Notes: generated by a model not told the origin, from the letters alone. A stretch of 40,358 nucleotides of DNA from a virus (IMGVR_UViG_3300033553_000796:1-40358), one strand, 5' to 3'. Positions 24,201-32,410 are shown, counted from the stretch's first letter. Translations and numbers: made by a program.

Positions 24201-24840
24201 CGATACTGGACTGATCGATTGGGTGGATCTCAGCGGGGTAGCACAACCACTAACCATCACCGATAGAATCGAAGACATGGCTATTTTGACAGACGTGCAG
24301 ATAACCGGAACCTTGTCACTTTCTCAACCATTAACGCACGTTTTCCCTGTTGGCGAAACGCTGGTATCAAATGCGGTTATTTATGGGGATTTATTCGCCC
24401 ATACATCGATACCATTTGACCAACAGACCTGGACAGGGGTATGGAGTAACACGCTCATCGGAAGCCAGGTATCGGCACAGTACAACAACTCAGGGTTTCC
24501 AATTGAAGTTGATAACGCAAGTGCAATCCAGGAGCGCTGGCAGGTCATATTCACAGGAGCAACCACGGTCAATATCATCGGAGAAAGCGTGGGCCAAATC
24601 CTGACGGGGGTTAGCATAGGTACCGGAATCGCACCGATAAACCCAAACACTGGCCAGGCTTACTTCACTATACCAATAAGCGGCTGGGGCGCCGGCTGGT
24701 CATCAGGCAACGTACTCCGATTTAATACCATAGCGGCCAACGCACCGACATGGATAATTCAGAGCATAGCCCAGGGCGAAGCAACCGATACCGACTATAC
24801 ATTTTGCCTAGAAGTTCGTGGCGACATTGACACACCATAG
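21211..24840 (+). CDS. Large tail-tip protein with repeated beta units
   Basis: 1209 aa with no membrane segment. About seven units of a beta-hairpin pattern recur through the chain: GTINYAAGTISF, GTINYVTGSISL, GKVNHAKGTVEF, ATIDYVNSIITW, GSIDYTTGNITI, ILGFIVYATGVVTI and ADLDTGLIDWV. These suggest a stack of small beta domains forming a tail-tip or baseplate shaft. The same pattern is inserted in the capsid and tail tube proteins. Codon choice (many GGA, CCA, ACA and CTA) differs from the preceding genes. Exact role is unknown; position between distal tail and fibre-like genes supports a structural one. Confidence 0.65.
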   Translation: MPIQTQDIRILKSDTMSDVPEGGGGMTGNVIVDGQSNNIFEDISTLDRVYGAVHMRKVFPSVNTQTQDKYFGSHVIISKLPGDGKIGVNLFNTGDWFDRRPEAQSRVENYRAKGATYSGFLWATQWKDSRIISIFQSETAPVPGIGDVLYLTNKAATTTQFIKITKLEESVQTFTDNSGTFSRRILSIEISQTLNYDFVGSEISRFDTLSPDASVKTTVVANAAKYYSARPLAVQANDTDLSVKVDTVYSQVIPSSQQELAILDADASGASAQLIDAGNGNVAFSISTSFVPGFNLYMGNPCLPGTLSITVPGGTLTDSGGQVKSGAISVGTINYAAGTISFGATSPTYSGSKTVTFRPAAAPVKIADTSMLAVTAANRGFVWVTNINPPPEPGSVEISFMALGEWYSLYDNASGGLSGQEAGIGTGTINYVTGSISLSLSAMPDADSAIMLSWGMRSNYFNRSNFAVESPKYKYTLANQGIARGTLTIAWNDGIARLATADNSGNLTGDATGKVNHAKGTVEFTPTTMPLGGSSFTIDYQYGTPFEQTFPYPARDGSGNLAIDLLTADVLPNSVEIEWNTFTDFTALTTSEELIPDPRDPIELRVDDGAGGFVNASNEVLTKTGGTGLATIDYVNSIITWQPDVTISIPKPVYNKVLVGTKPVDGTGMGGGIATTPAQVLGTFKYVLSSISYVEAPSLYPNDTSGYVKIRYRTTDSPAAVQEVFTANSVEIDLTNQFAEDIVPGSVSFEFSGKRYYDVLGQVFFDINRLNGSGIYAGSIDYTTGNITITNWNQGGTTAVALKSLVTSIATQPVDEVTFRIPGSPIKVQSFQFRVSPLDGGGQLNGVSDATGHITGTDILGFIVYATGVVTIRFGIWVTAAGNEAEDWYNVDEITAAGEIFKPRLVHADTMLYNAVSQTFLPLDSAILGLDPVRLPQDGRIPVYAPGDVVVILHDQATTGTYVNATQTDLGRGRISKLTVRDSADQEILATRYTADLDTGLIDWVDLSGVAQPLTITDRIEDMAILTDVQITGTLSLSQPLTHVFPVGETLVSNAVIYGDLFAHTSIPFDQQTWTGVWSNTLIGSQVSAQYNNSGFPIEVDNASAIQERWQVIFTGATTVNIIGESVGQILTGVSIGTGIAPINPNTGQAYFTIPISGWGAGWSSGNVLRFNTIAANAPTWIIQSIAQGEATDTDYTFCLEVRGDIDTP

Positions 24841-24851
24841 GAAATACAAAC

Positions 24852-25271
24852 ATGGGTATAGGATTTTCAATAGCATTACGAACTGCACGATCACAGGCAA
24901 TCATTGATGCTTTAGATGGTGGAGTAGGCGCGAACGCAACCGTTCAGCTATACGGAGCAGGGGCAGGAAGACCAGCAACCGGAGTAGCGGTGACCGACCA
25001 GACGCTAATCGGCACGCTGACGCTTTCCAACCCAAGCGGAACGGCGACGGCTGGCGTTTTGACTTTTGATGTTATCGCAGATGACAGTAGCGGTGATGCA
25101 GACGAAGATATCGAATGGGCTAGGTTTTTTGATACAGACGGAGTGTTCGTAACCGATATGGGATGCGGGATAGCGGCAAGTGGTGAAGCAATCATATTCA
25201 ACACGCTGACCGCCAGAATAGGTGGCGTTATTCAGATATTAAGCGGCTCACTGACAGAAGGTAATCCTTAA
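24852..25271 (+). CDS. Small beta-rich tail protein
   Basis: 139 aa. The N-terminal helix (FSIALRTARSQAIIDALDGG) is followed by a beta-rich body with TLTLSNPSGTATAGVLTFDVIADDSS and WARFFDTDGVFVTDMGCG. This order is common in small siphophage proteins next to tail tip genes. The stop shares a base with the next ATG. Function in the virion is not clear. Confidence 0.6.
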   Translation: MGIGFSIALRTARSQAIIDALDGGVGANATVQLYGAGAGRPATGVAVTDQTLIGTLTLSNPSGTATAGVLTFDVIADDSSGDADEDIEWARFFDTDGVFVTDMGCGIAASGEAIIFNTLTARIGGVIQILSGSLTEGNP

Positions 25272-27568
25272 TGCCTATACCTTTAGATCATGTTGCATTC
25301 TATACGATGGATAGCGTCACAGGCGCTGTTTTGAATGACGAGGCAAATTATTCAGATGGCACAATAAACGGTGATGTGACCCAAGTTGATGGCGCTATAA
25401 GAAAAGCATTGAGTTTTGGTGGACTAGACGCTGATTACGTTGACATTGGGAATTTGTGGGACTTTATAACCAACACCGGTATTTTTCACATATCGTTCAA
25501 ACTGAGTCTCGATGCAATACCGCTTCCTAATAACGTAGTTATGGCCAATACACCCGCCGCGTCAGCAGAAAAGGGTTTTATGATTGCTGTCAATTCGGGT
25601 GGCGATATTAGGTTCGATATGGATAGGGGTGTCGGCACATCACCTATCATAACGACGACAACATCAGGGTTAGGTTTGATCTTGGATATTTACTACGACA
25701 TACAAATATCCGGCGATGGGGTTGACCTGCGAATTTATCTTGACGGAGTGTTACGTCACACAGCGTCTTACGCGCAAGCGTTCTCAACAGGGGCAAATAC
25801 ACGATCACTACATCTAGGTAGAGCGAATCATACATCTTTATATCATGCAACAGCCTGCAAAATTGATCAGCTTAGATTTTTCGATAGAACATTATCAGTC
25901 GATGAAATAACATCACTGCTAAATGAGACTTATTATCTACCAACCGACTTCATCGCTCACTACACGATGGACAATATCATTGGCGACCAACTCAAAGATG
26001 AATCCGGATCATTCGATGGGACTATAGTCGGTGCGCTACCAGTTGCGGGTTTGATTGGGAACGCTTTGAATTTTAATGCTGTAGGTGAATATGCTACGTT
26101 AGGTACTTCTAGTGATTTTGATTTCAGCACAGCAAGTTTCTCAATATCATTATGGTTATTTCAATCCACAGTACAAGATGCGGGCATAATCTCAAAACGT
26201 ATTGGTGGCTCTAGTGGATGGGTTTTAACGACAATGGCGACAGGTGCAGTGTGCTTTAGATCTGCAATTGGCGGCGCATGGGTTGACACAAGGATGCCAA
26301 CTGCATCTGGACTACTTACACCCAACACATGGCATCATTTAGTGCTAACTAGAAATGGAGCAAACTGGACTATATACGTCGATTCAGCAATAGGCTCGAC
26401 GCTTACTATTGCTGGAGCATTGAGTAATGTTGGAACAGCAATTGAGCTTGCAAGATCGGATTCGGTCAACGAGTTACCTTATAATGGTTTATTAGACCAA
26501 CTCCGCATTTATGACCGCATAGTAAGTCAAGCAGAAGTAGACTCGCTATACACAGAAGGATCACTTGTAAATGGCTTACTTTCCCACTACACAATGGATA
26601 ACATAAGCGGCACGACACTGTTCGACGAAACGGGAAATTACGACGGCACGTTAGTGGGAACGGAAGCAACGCAGGTTGATGGTTATTTAGGAAAGGCTTT
26701 ATCATTTGGTGGCGCTGGTTCCGTGACAACTACGCTTTTAGGATTAGCAGATATGTCACTATCATTCTGGCTAAATGTTCCTACGCTAGGGACGTTATTC
26801 TTATATTCATTTGGGGAAGAAGGGTACGAGGTACACATAAATTCAGCAGGATCCATTAGGATCTTAAACTACAATTCCACAACCCTATGGGATGCACCCA
26901 ATGCCACACTAACTACGGGTCTTTATTATCATGTCGTAATTATACATACAGCAACTCCCGCACTATTTGTTAATGGAGCGCCTGTTTCATTAACAATAAG
27001 CACTCTAACTACAAGCCCCCTCACTGCGACATTAGTGCTGGCAAGACGAAATGGTGTGACACCATTCTATTTAATTGCTGATATGGATCAATTTAGAGTT
27101 TACAACCGACCATTAGCCCAAGTCGAAATAGACGCGCTATATTACGAGGAAATACTAACCAAAATTTTAGCCGGCACCATCACCGAAACACTCGGCGTAA
27201 CAAACTGGCACGTCAGATGCTATCGAATTGATAACGGAATTTTGACAGGCACAATAGACACAACAAATGGAACGTTTAGCATTGATGTAGGCTTTGCGAA
27301 TGGCGTGCCACACATGATCACAGTCGTTGCAGACCAGGGTACGCCGTGGAAACAAAGCATGTCAGTGATTATAAATCAGCTTCGATACCCAACAGATCCG
27401 AATTCAACACCATATTATTACAAATCAACAGTGGGCGGGACAACAGGGGCAACGGAGCCAGCATGGGTGACAACGCCAGGACAGACCGTCGTGGATGGGG
27501 AGGTTACATGGGAGTGCGTCGAACGAATGGTGCAACCGATAACACATAGCCCGCTTAATCCAGTTTAG
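25271..27568 (+). CDS. Tail adhesin with three LamG-type domains
   Basis: 765 aa. Three concanavalin/laminin-G-like repeats of about 210 residues start with the same signature: VAFYTMDSVTGAVLNDEANYSDGTI-like (about residue 8), then IAHYTMDNIIGDQLKDESG (about 230) and LLSHYTMDNISGTTLFDETG (about 437). Each ends with a QLRFFDR/QLRIYDR/QFRVYNR motif. These domains bind carbohydrates, so this is a good candidate for receptor recognition. The C-terminal 120 residues hold a transthyretin-like segment and a YYYKSTVGGTTGATEPAW fibre motif. Confidence 0.8.
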   Translation: MPIPLDHVAFYTMDSVTGAVLNDEANYSDGTINGDVTQVDGAIRKALSFGGLDADYVDIGNLWDFITNTGIFHISFKLSLDAIPLPNNVVMANTPAASAEKGFMIAVNSGGDIRFDMDRGVGTSPIITTTTSGLGLILDIYYDIQISGDGVDLRIYLDGVLRHTASYAQAFSTGANTRSLHLGRANHTSLYHATACKIDQLRFFDRTLSVDEITSLLNETYYLPTDFIAHYTMDNIIGDQLKDESGSFDGTIVGALPVAGLIGNALNFNAVGEYATLGTSSDFDFSTASFSISLWLFQSTVQDAGIISKRIGGSSGWVLTTMATGAVCFRSAIGGAWVDTRMPTASGLLTPNTWHHLVLTRNGANWTIYVDSAIGSTLTIAGALSNVGTAIELARSDSVNELPYNGLLDQLRIYDRIVSQAEVDSLYTEGSLVNGLLSHYTMDNISGTTLFDETGNYDGTLVGTEATQVDGYLGKALSFGGAGSVTTTLLGLADMSLSFWLNVPTLGTLFLYSFGEEGYEVHINSAGSIRILNYNSTTLWDAPNATLTTGLYYHVVIIHTATPALFVNGAPVSLTISTLTTSPLTATLVLARRNGVTPFYLIADMDQFRVYNRPLAQVEIDALYYEEILTKILAGTITETLGVTNWHVRCYRIDNGILTGTIDTTNGTFSIDVGFANGVPHMITVVADQGTPWKQSMSVIINQLRYPTDPNSTPYYYKSTVGGTTGATEPAWVTTPGQTVVDGEVTWECVERMVQPITHSPLNPV

Positions 27569-27577
27569 GCCGATATT

Positions 27578-29971
27578 GTGGCCGATTACACGCCAATAAC
27601 ATCGTTTAGCTTTAATGGGACAACGTACACACCAAGTACAGCGTTTGATTTCACTGCTGGAGTCACGATTGATCCGACAGGAAATATAGCAACAAACCTA
27701 GATAATGCAACGGCATCGTTCACAGCCTATAACGCGGCCCAGGCAACGATAAGCAGTACGCTGGATAACACAACAGCATCACTTTATGGTTACGTCGCTG
27801 TGCAAGGCGATATAGAAGCAACGCTCGATGGTATAACGGCCGTTTTCGATGCTTACATTCCCAATATTGCCGACATAACCGCAACGCTTGAAGGACCGAC
27901 AGCCAGCATTATCGGCAAGCTGATCCAGAACCGGGGTATCATTCAGAGCCTCACGCTAGACAATACCGTCGGCGGGATTATTGGCAATTACGATCCAAAC
28001 GTTACCCGGTGGATCACGGCAAACAAGAACGTGCTCTGGCAAGATACGGCGAAGATGCCACCCGTTAAAATAGCCATGCCGAGAAACCAGGGCGAGAGAA
28101 TCGATCACCAGGCACGGGATCAGCAATCAGATGGAACACTGCAGACAACAAAAACCGGGATAGATATCGAGCAGGGAACCCGGATCGACATTGCCGATAT
28201 TGCATCGCAGGACCAAGGGTCTGAACTCACGACTAAAACAGCAATCGCCAGGGACCAGGGAACCAGAACTGACATGGGGATAATTCATGCCAGCATTGAC
28301 GACGGGGCGATATTCAATACAGCGACCGAAGTAATAGCACAGCAAATGACGAAGGTCTACCCTAGCGATTGGCACGCTCGCATTCAAGATAGCGGAGCAA
28401 ATCAGCATGACTTCCTGCACTCGACACATGCCGAGCCACCGCTAGAGTTCCAGTACACCCCTGATCGATGGGATACGATATCCTTTGATTATTCACCAGG
28501 CGAATACGCAGTCACAAACGCGTTCGACTTTAGCTTTGGTGTCCAGGTGAACATGGCGACCGGCCATAGCTTCGGGGTAGCGAGATCAGAGTTTTACTCA
28601 CCAAGCCAACAAGTAACAAAATCACGCGAAAATAAAGAATGCGTAATAGTAGAAGAATCAAGACGGCCGCCACGCGGAAAATCAGTCTGGATTGATTATC
28701 CAAGACCAGACCCAGATCCGTTACCGCCAACAGGAACGACGATCACAATCCCATCAAAAGGGGCCTACATTATGGAAAACACGACAAGCGTCACGCTGGA
28801 AGATTTAACCGACATCGAGATGGACAGCATATCGCTCAAATTCGATGCGGACAGTTTTGCGTGGCAGTTCAGCGGGACGTTGCTAGATCCTGCCCAATTG
28901 CCATTAGTGAAAAAGTTACCAGATGGCAGCACCATTAAATTGATTATTACCATTAATGGTAAAGTCTTTCATGTATTTGTTGAAGAAAAAGCGAAAAAAC
29001 GCCGTTTTGGTAAGACAGAAATTACCATTTCAGGTCGATCACTCAGTGCCAAACTAGCATGGCCATACTTTCAACCATCAACCGGTACCCAAGGTTCGTT
29101 ATTAACGGTTCAGCAATTGGCGGATCTGCATTTGCCTGCAGGTTGGACTATTAACTGGTCGGCGGTTACATGGAATGTCACTGCCGGTGCCTATAGTTAC
29201 CAAAACAGAACACCCATTCAAGCTATTGCAGATATTGCACTGACCATGGGCGCAATGATTGTGCCGTCGACCGAAAGCCAAGAGCTAAATATCATGCCGC
29301 GTTATCCGGTTTTGCCGTGGAATTTTGCCGCCACGACGGTTGATGTAGCCATTCCTGAAGCCGCTATTTTAGAACTCACCGAGCGTGATACCAGCAGGCA
29401 ATATGCCAACGGTATTTATATTCATGGTGCTGAAATTGGTGGTGTACTTGGGTTTTGTCGTTTGAACGGCACGGCGGGCGATGTGTTATTGCAAACCGTC
29501 AGCAATCCGATCATGACGGATGTGATCGGGCTTCGTGCTGCTGGCGAACGTTATCTTGCCGGTGAATATACTCAACCTGAAATTAGTGCGGTGAAAACCG
29601 CGATGGATGGCACAACCATACCGTTTATTGATGTTGGTACTTTTGTGGGTGTGACCGTTGATGGTGTGGAAACAAAAGCGATTGTCAGTGGCGTGACCAT
29701 CGAGACTAAATTTCCTGATGTGTTCCAAGAAATAAAACTAGGTGAAGACACTCAAAACAGCTGGCTGGCGTTTCAATCATTATTGCCCAAAGACCCACTA
29801 TTAGTGGGAACGCTCACCAGTACTGATGGCACAACTTCGATCATTCAACTCATCGATGGGGGTATTGTCAGAGTGCGTGGCACCGGCACCGTGAACAATA
29901 AATACTATATTCGTTCAGGCCAGATCCAAGGTGATGCACCGAATATGGTGCAGAATGATATTGTTATTTAA
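27578..29971 (+). CDS. Tail hub-like protein with repeat-rich N-terminus
   Basis: 797 aa from GTG 27578. Residues about 30-130 carry four copies of a short unit like ISSTLDNTTASLYGY. Residues about 165-240 hold RDQG/DQGxR repeats. Residues about 395-797 look like a hub protein of the gpD/gp27 type: VTLEDLTDIEMDSISLKF, KLIITINGKVFHVFVEEK, ITISGRSLSAKLAWPYF, and YQNRTPIQAIADIALTMG. The codon style changes near 28.9 kb (about residue 440), so the two halves may have different origins. The end overlaps the reverse-strand gene by 8 nt. Confidence 0.7.
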   Translation: MADYTPITSFSFNGTTYTPSTAFDFTAGVTIDPTGNIATNLDNATASFTAYNAAQATISSTLDNTTASLYGYVAVQGDIEATLDGITAVFDAYIPNIADITATLEGPTASIIGKLIQNRGIIQSLTLDNTVGGIIGNYDPNVTRWITANKNVLWQDTAKMPPVKIAMPRNQGERIDHQARDQQSDGTLQTTKTGIDIEQGTRIDIADIASQDQGSELTTKTAIARDQGTRTDMGIIHASIDDGAIFNTATEVIAQQMTKVYPSDWHARIQDSGANQHDFLHSTHAEPPLEFQYTPDRWDTISFDYSPGEYAVTNAFDFSFGVQVNMATGHSFGVARSEFYSPSQQVTKSRENKECVIVEESRRPPRGKSVWIDYPRPDPDPLPPTGTTITIPSKGAYIMENTTSVTLEDLTDIEMDSISLKFDADSFAWQFSGTLLDPAQLPLVKKLPDGSTIKLIITINGKVFHVFVEEKAKKRRFGKTEITISGRSLSAKLAWPYFQPSTGTQGSLLTVQQLADLHLPAGWTINWSAVTWNVTAGAYSYQNRTPIQAIADIALTMGAMIVPSTESQELNIMPRYPVLPWNFAATTVDVAIPEAAILELTERDTSRQYANGIYIHGAEIGGVLGFCRLNGTAGDVLLQTVSNPIMTDVIGLRAAGERYLAGEYTQPEISAVKTAMDGTTIPFIDVGTFVGVTVDGVETKAIVSGVTIETKFPDVFQEIKLGEDTQNSWLAFQSLLPKDPLLVGTLTSTDGTTSIIQLIDGGIVRVRGTGTVNNKYYIRSGQIQGDAPNMVQNDIVI

Positions 29972-30494
29972 TTCTGTACCAATTTACTTTATCTGAATCT
30001 TTATTCCAGAGAACTTTGCCATCAAGGTTCGTTCTATATGTTTGGTCAGATAAGCCGCCATATGCCCCATAACCATTCTTTGCACGATAACTCAATCTAA
30101 CTCGATAGCCATCGCCATTTGTACGCGCAGCTAACCAGGTTAAATCTTTAAGTGAATCAGGATCTTTTAAGGCTAAATCTAAGTAAGAAAGAATACTGGT
30201 TTTTATGTGTTCGGGAATATCTGTATCTTGCCAAGCTCTTTCTGCTTCTTGCTCAGCCATAAATTGATCAGAGGCACGTTGAGCAGATAAAAGGCGTTCT
30301 TCCTCTAAACGTTGCTGTTTCTTCTCTTGCTCGGTTACCTTTGACCATTCAGTGATTTGTTCAGATGAGCAGGGATTTTGCTGAAAGCTGATGCTGCCAT
30401 CTTGAGTTTTGCATTTGAACATTGTTGCCGACGCATTAGCGCTAATAGCCAGAGCAAAAAACAGCATGACCAAAGATAATGTGTGCCTCATCAT
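29964..30494 (-). CDS. Secreted DUF4124-like accessory protein
   Basis: 176 aa with signal peptide (HTLSLVMLFFALAISANASA). A DUF4124-type N-terminus follows: FKCKTQDGSISFQQNPCSS, with two Cys likely bridged in the periplasm. A charged coiled-coil (about 50-90) leads to a C-terminal domain with LKDPDSLKDLTW and RLSYRAKNGYGAYGG, which parallels the membrane protein at 16083. It is third in the reverse operon behind the tandem RHH regulator and the nuclease-like gene. A cell-envelope role such as exclusion is possible but not shown. Confidence 0.7.
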   Translation of the reverse strand: MMRHTLSLVMLFFALAISANASATMFKCKTQDGSISFQQNPCSSEQITEWSKVTEQEKKQQRLEEERLLSAQRASDQFMAEQEAERAWQDTDIPEHIKTSILSYLDLALKDPDSLKDLTWLAARTNGDGYRVRLSYRAKNGYGAYGGLSDQTYRTNLDGKVLWNKDSDKVNWYRIK

Positions 30495-30496
30495 GG

Positions 30497-31639
30497 TTAT
30501 TTCACGCGTTTAAAATTATCGTCATTCTCACAATAGGCTAGGGCATCGAAACAAAGCCCTGTTAGTCTCATGATGTCGGATGGTTCAGGTAAGTTTATGT
30601 GGTCATTAGGCTCAATGGTTAGGCCTGAACGCTCAACTTCTTGTCGATGTTTGGCTGTTAATTCAATGCCAAAGTGGACTGTGGGGCTCTTTTTATCGCC
30701 ATGATAATGCAATAACCAGCGATTGTTTTTGCCTTGAAATACAATACCAAAATAGCTCGCCGTATCTTTTGCTTCGATATTTTCAACCGCTGTTTTTGTT
30801 TTCAAAATAGTCTGGGTATGTGCCAATAATTCGCGTTCTTGATGGGTGGAAACAATATTTGAATTATTGGGGTCAACGACTGCGGCAAGTGGGTCAAATG
30901 GTATTTCTTCTATCTCTTGAGCTGGTTCGGTGGATGATAAGCTATCAACAACCAATGAGCTTAGGACGTCTTTAACGGCTTTTTTAACGATTGGCGTCAT
31001 GTTATCGAGAGTTTTTTGTGTCATTCGTAATGTGGGATCGGCTTGATTGGCCACAAATTTAACGAAGTCAGGATCGAGATTTTTTAGGCTATTTCGAATG
31101 ACCGCCTTAAAGCTGGTTAGATAGGTTAAATCTTCAGCTAGTGTTCGCATGTTTTCTGTCTTCAGATAACCATAACGGAATTTAGCCAATTCAGATGAAT
31201 CCAAAATACCCAAGTTTTTGAAGTCAATTTCAAGGAAAGGTTTTTCATCCATGATGTTGTTGTTAGAGAGATCAGTGTAAAAGGCCCATTGATGGCCATT
31301 GGTTACCGCACCAATGCAGACACTGGGGGTTGCATTGAAATAGCGAGACAGTTGTGGCATGTGTTTGGGCAGTTTTTGATCAAAAGGTTTAGCCTCAATG
31401 AACATGACTAATTCACCTTCGGAGTAAAGTGCATAATCAACACGCTCACTATTTTTGGCGCCGGTGAAATCAGCACAGTATTCAGCTCTGACCATAAGCG
31501 GATTAAACGGGCTATAACCTAAGATGTCTAGCAACGGCAGAATAAGTGCCTGTTTCGTTGTTTCTTCGGTTTTGCAGTGAGGCCCAGCTTCTGCAATATG
31601 CTCGCTATGTTCTTTTATTCGTTGTGTAAAATTATCCAT
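30497..31639 (-). CDS. Type I restriction R N-terminal (HSDR_N)-like nuclease
   Basis: 380 aa from ATG 31639, chosen because AAGGAAG lies 6 nt upstream; GTG 31663 would add 8 residues. Residues about 22-95 contain TEETTKQALILPLLDILGY, RAEYCADF, ERVDYALYSEGELVMFIEAKPF. This is the PD-(D/E)xK pattern (D...EAK) of HSDR_N proteins, followed by QLSRYFNA. No helicase domain follows. The C-terminal part (about 270-380) is beta-rich with WLLHYHGDKKSPTVHFGI. It may act in defence against other phages. It lies 3 nt before the DUF4124 gene and 16 nt after the RHH gene. Confidence 0.7.
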   Translation of the reverse strand: MDNFTQRIKEHSEHIAEAGPHCKTEETTKQALILPLLDILGYSPFNPLMVRAEYCADFTGAKNSERVDYALYSEGELVMFIEAKPFDQKLPKHMPQLSRYFNATPSVCIGAVTNGHQWAFYTDLSNNNIMDEKPFLEIDFKNLGILDSSELAKFRYGYLKTENMRTLAEDLTYLTSFKAVIRNSLKNLDPDFVKFVANQADPTLRMTQKTLDNMTPIVKKAVKDVLSSLVVDSLSSTEPAQEIEEIPFDPLAAVVDPNNSNIVSTHQERELLAHTQTILKTKTAVENIEAKDTASYFGIVFQGKNNRWLLHYHGDKKSPTVHFGIELTAKHRQEVERSGLTIEPNDHINLPEPSDIMRLTGLCFDALAYCENDDNFKRVK

Positions 31640-31655
31640 CACCACTTCCTTATTA

Positions 31656-32114
31656 TTAATCACTCAAATCCCGAATTAAATTCATTACTGCTTTTTTGTG
31701 TTTAGGCGAGAGCTTCTTAAACATGATCGTTAAAGCAGCGTCTTCAAAGTCGTTGACCTTGCTTTCTTGTATGCCATGGTGCTTGGTTGGGCTAGATTCC
31801 CATCGTTGAGCAAAAAACAATCGCATGACGATTTCTTGATTTAGGCTATTTCTATGCACAGTGCCGTGCATGCGTAACGATTCCTTTAGTTTTTCATCTA
31901 AGCGGAACTGGAACACCTCAGTATTAAGTTTTGTCGGGCTTGATTGTTTAAACAGCGCAACATCCTGTTCTGAAAACTCCTTATCTAAGACTGAATTAAG
32001 CTTAAATATAACTTCACTATTATTACTTCGTCGGCTTTCTTTAGCCGACAAAATCAACCAGTCCAATGTCTGGACAGGTAAACGCAGACTGTAGGAAACC
32101 GTTTTATTTTTCAT
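31656..32114 (-). CDS. Tandem ribbon-helix-helix (Arc-like) regulator
   Basis: 152 aa from ATG 32114. Two Arc-type domains are visible. Residues 5-44 hold VSYSLRLPVQTLDWLILSAK with SNNSEVIFKL. Residues about 65-105 hold VFQFRLDEKLKESLRMHG with SLNQEIVMRL. One chain could therefore act as a built-in dimer on DNA. The C-terminal 45 residues are helical. It heads the reverse operon with the nuclease-like and DUF4124 genes and faces a second Arc-like gene, so both may bind the shared 88-bp region. No clear ribosome site is seen; TTG 32123 is an alternative start. Confidence 0.75.
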   Translation of the reverse strand: MKNKTVSYSLRLPVQTLDWLILSAKESRRSNNSEVIFKLNSVLDKEFSEQDVALFKQSSPTKLNTEVFQFRLDEKLKESLRMHGTVHRNSLNQEIVMRLFFAQRWESSPTKHHGIQESKVNDFEDAALTIMFKKLSPKHKKAVMNLIRDLSD

Positions 32115-32140
32115 TAGATGCAAAGTGTAGCTATTTTATG

Positions 32141-32169
32141 TTGACGTAAATAGATGCAATCTGTATTGT
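32141..32169 (+). promoter_or_regulatory. Promoter and operator-like repeats between Arc genes
   Basis: TTGACG (32141-32146), 17 nt, TATTGT (32164-32169) would drive the plus-strand Arc gene. The region also holds TAGATGCAA twice (32115-32123 and 32151-32159) and an inverted ATGCAAT...ATTGCAT pair (about 32154-32160 and 32179-32185) around the -10. Such repeats are natural binding sites for the flanking ribbon-helix-helix proteins. Confidence 0.55.
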
Positions 32170-32202
32170 GAATCCATATTGCATTTATAAGGAAGTCGGG
32201 AC

Positions 32203-32367
32203 ATGACTACATCAACAGAGAATAAAGTGAAATCTTCATCTATTAGGTTCCCTATAGAATTACTGGATGAGCTTACTGTCGCTGCTAAGAAAAACTTACG
32301 GTCAACAAACAGCGAGATAGTGCTTAGATTGAAACGAAGCTTAGTCGCTGGCCGCGATAAAAATTAA
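32203..32367 (+). CDS. Arc family ribbon-helix-helix repressor
   Basis: 54 aa. The Arc pattern is clear: SSIRFPIELLDELTVAAKKN (beta strand then helix A) and STNSEIVLRLKRSL (turn and helix B). Length equals that of P22 Arc. AAGGA lies 8-9 nt upstream of the ATG, and a good sigma70-type promoter stands just before it. It is divergent from the tandem Arc-like gene. It probably represses one or both promoters of the intergenic region. Confidence 0.8.
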   Translation: MTTSTENKVKSSSIRFPIELLDELTVAAKKNLRSTNSEIVLRLKRSLVAGRDKN

Positions 32368-32380
32368 AAGAAGTGTAGTT

Positions 32381-32410
32381 GTCTGATCAGGGTTGCACCC
32401 CTGATCAGAC
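32381..32410. repeat. 12-bp-arm inverted repeat after Arc gene
   Basis: GTCTGATCAGGG (32381-32392) and CCCTGATCAGAC (32399-32410) pair perfectly around 6 nt. Each arm contains the palindrome TGATCA. No T-run follows on the plus strand, so it may be a factor-dependent terminator, an mRNA barrier or a protein site. Confidence 0.65.
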
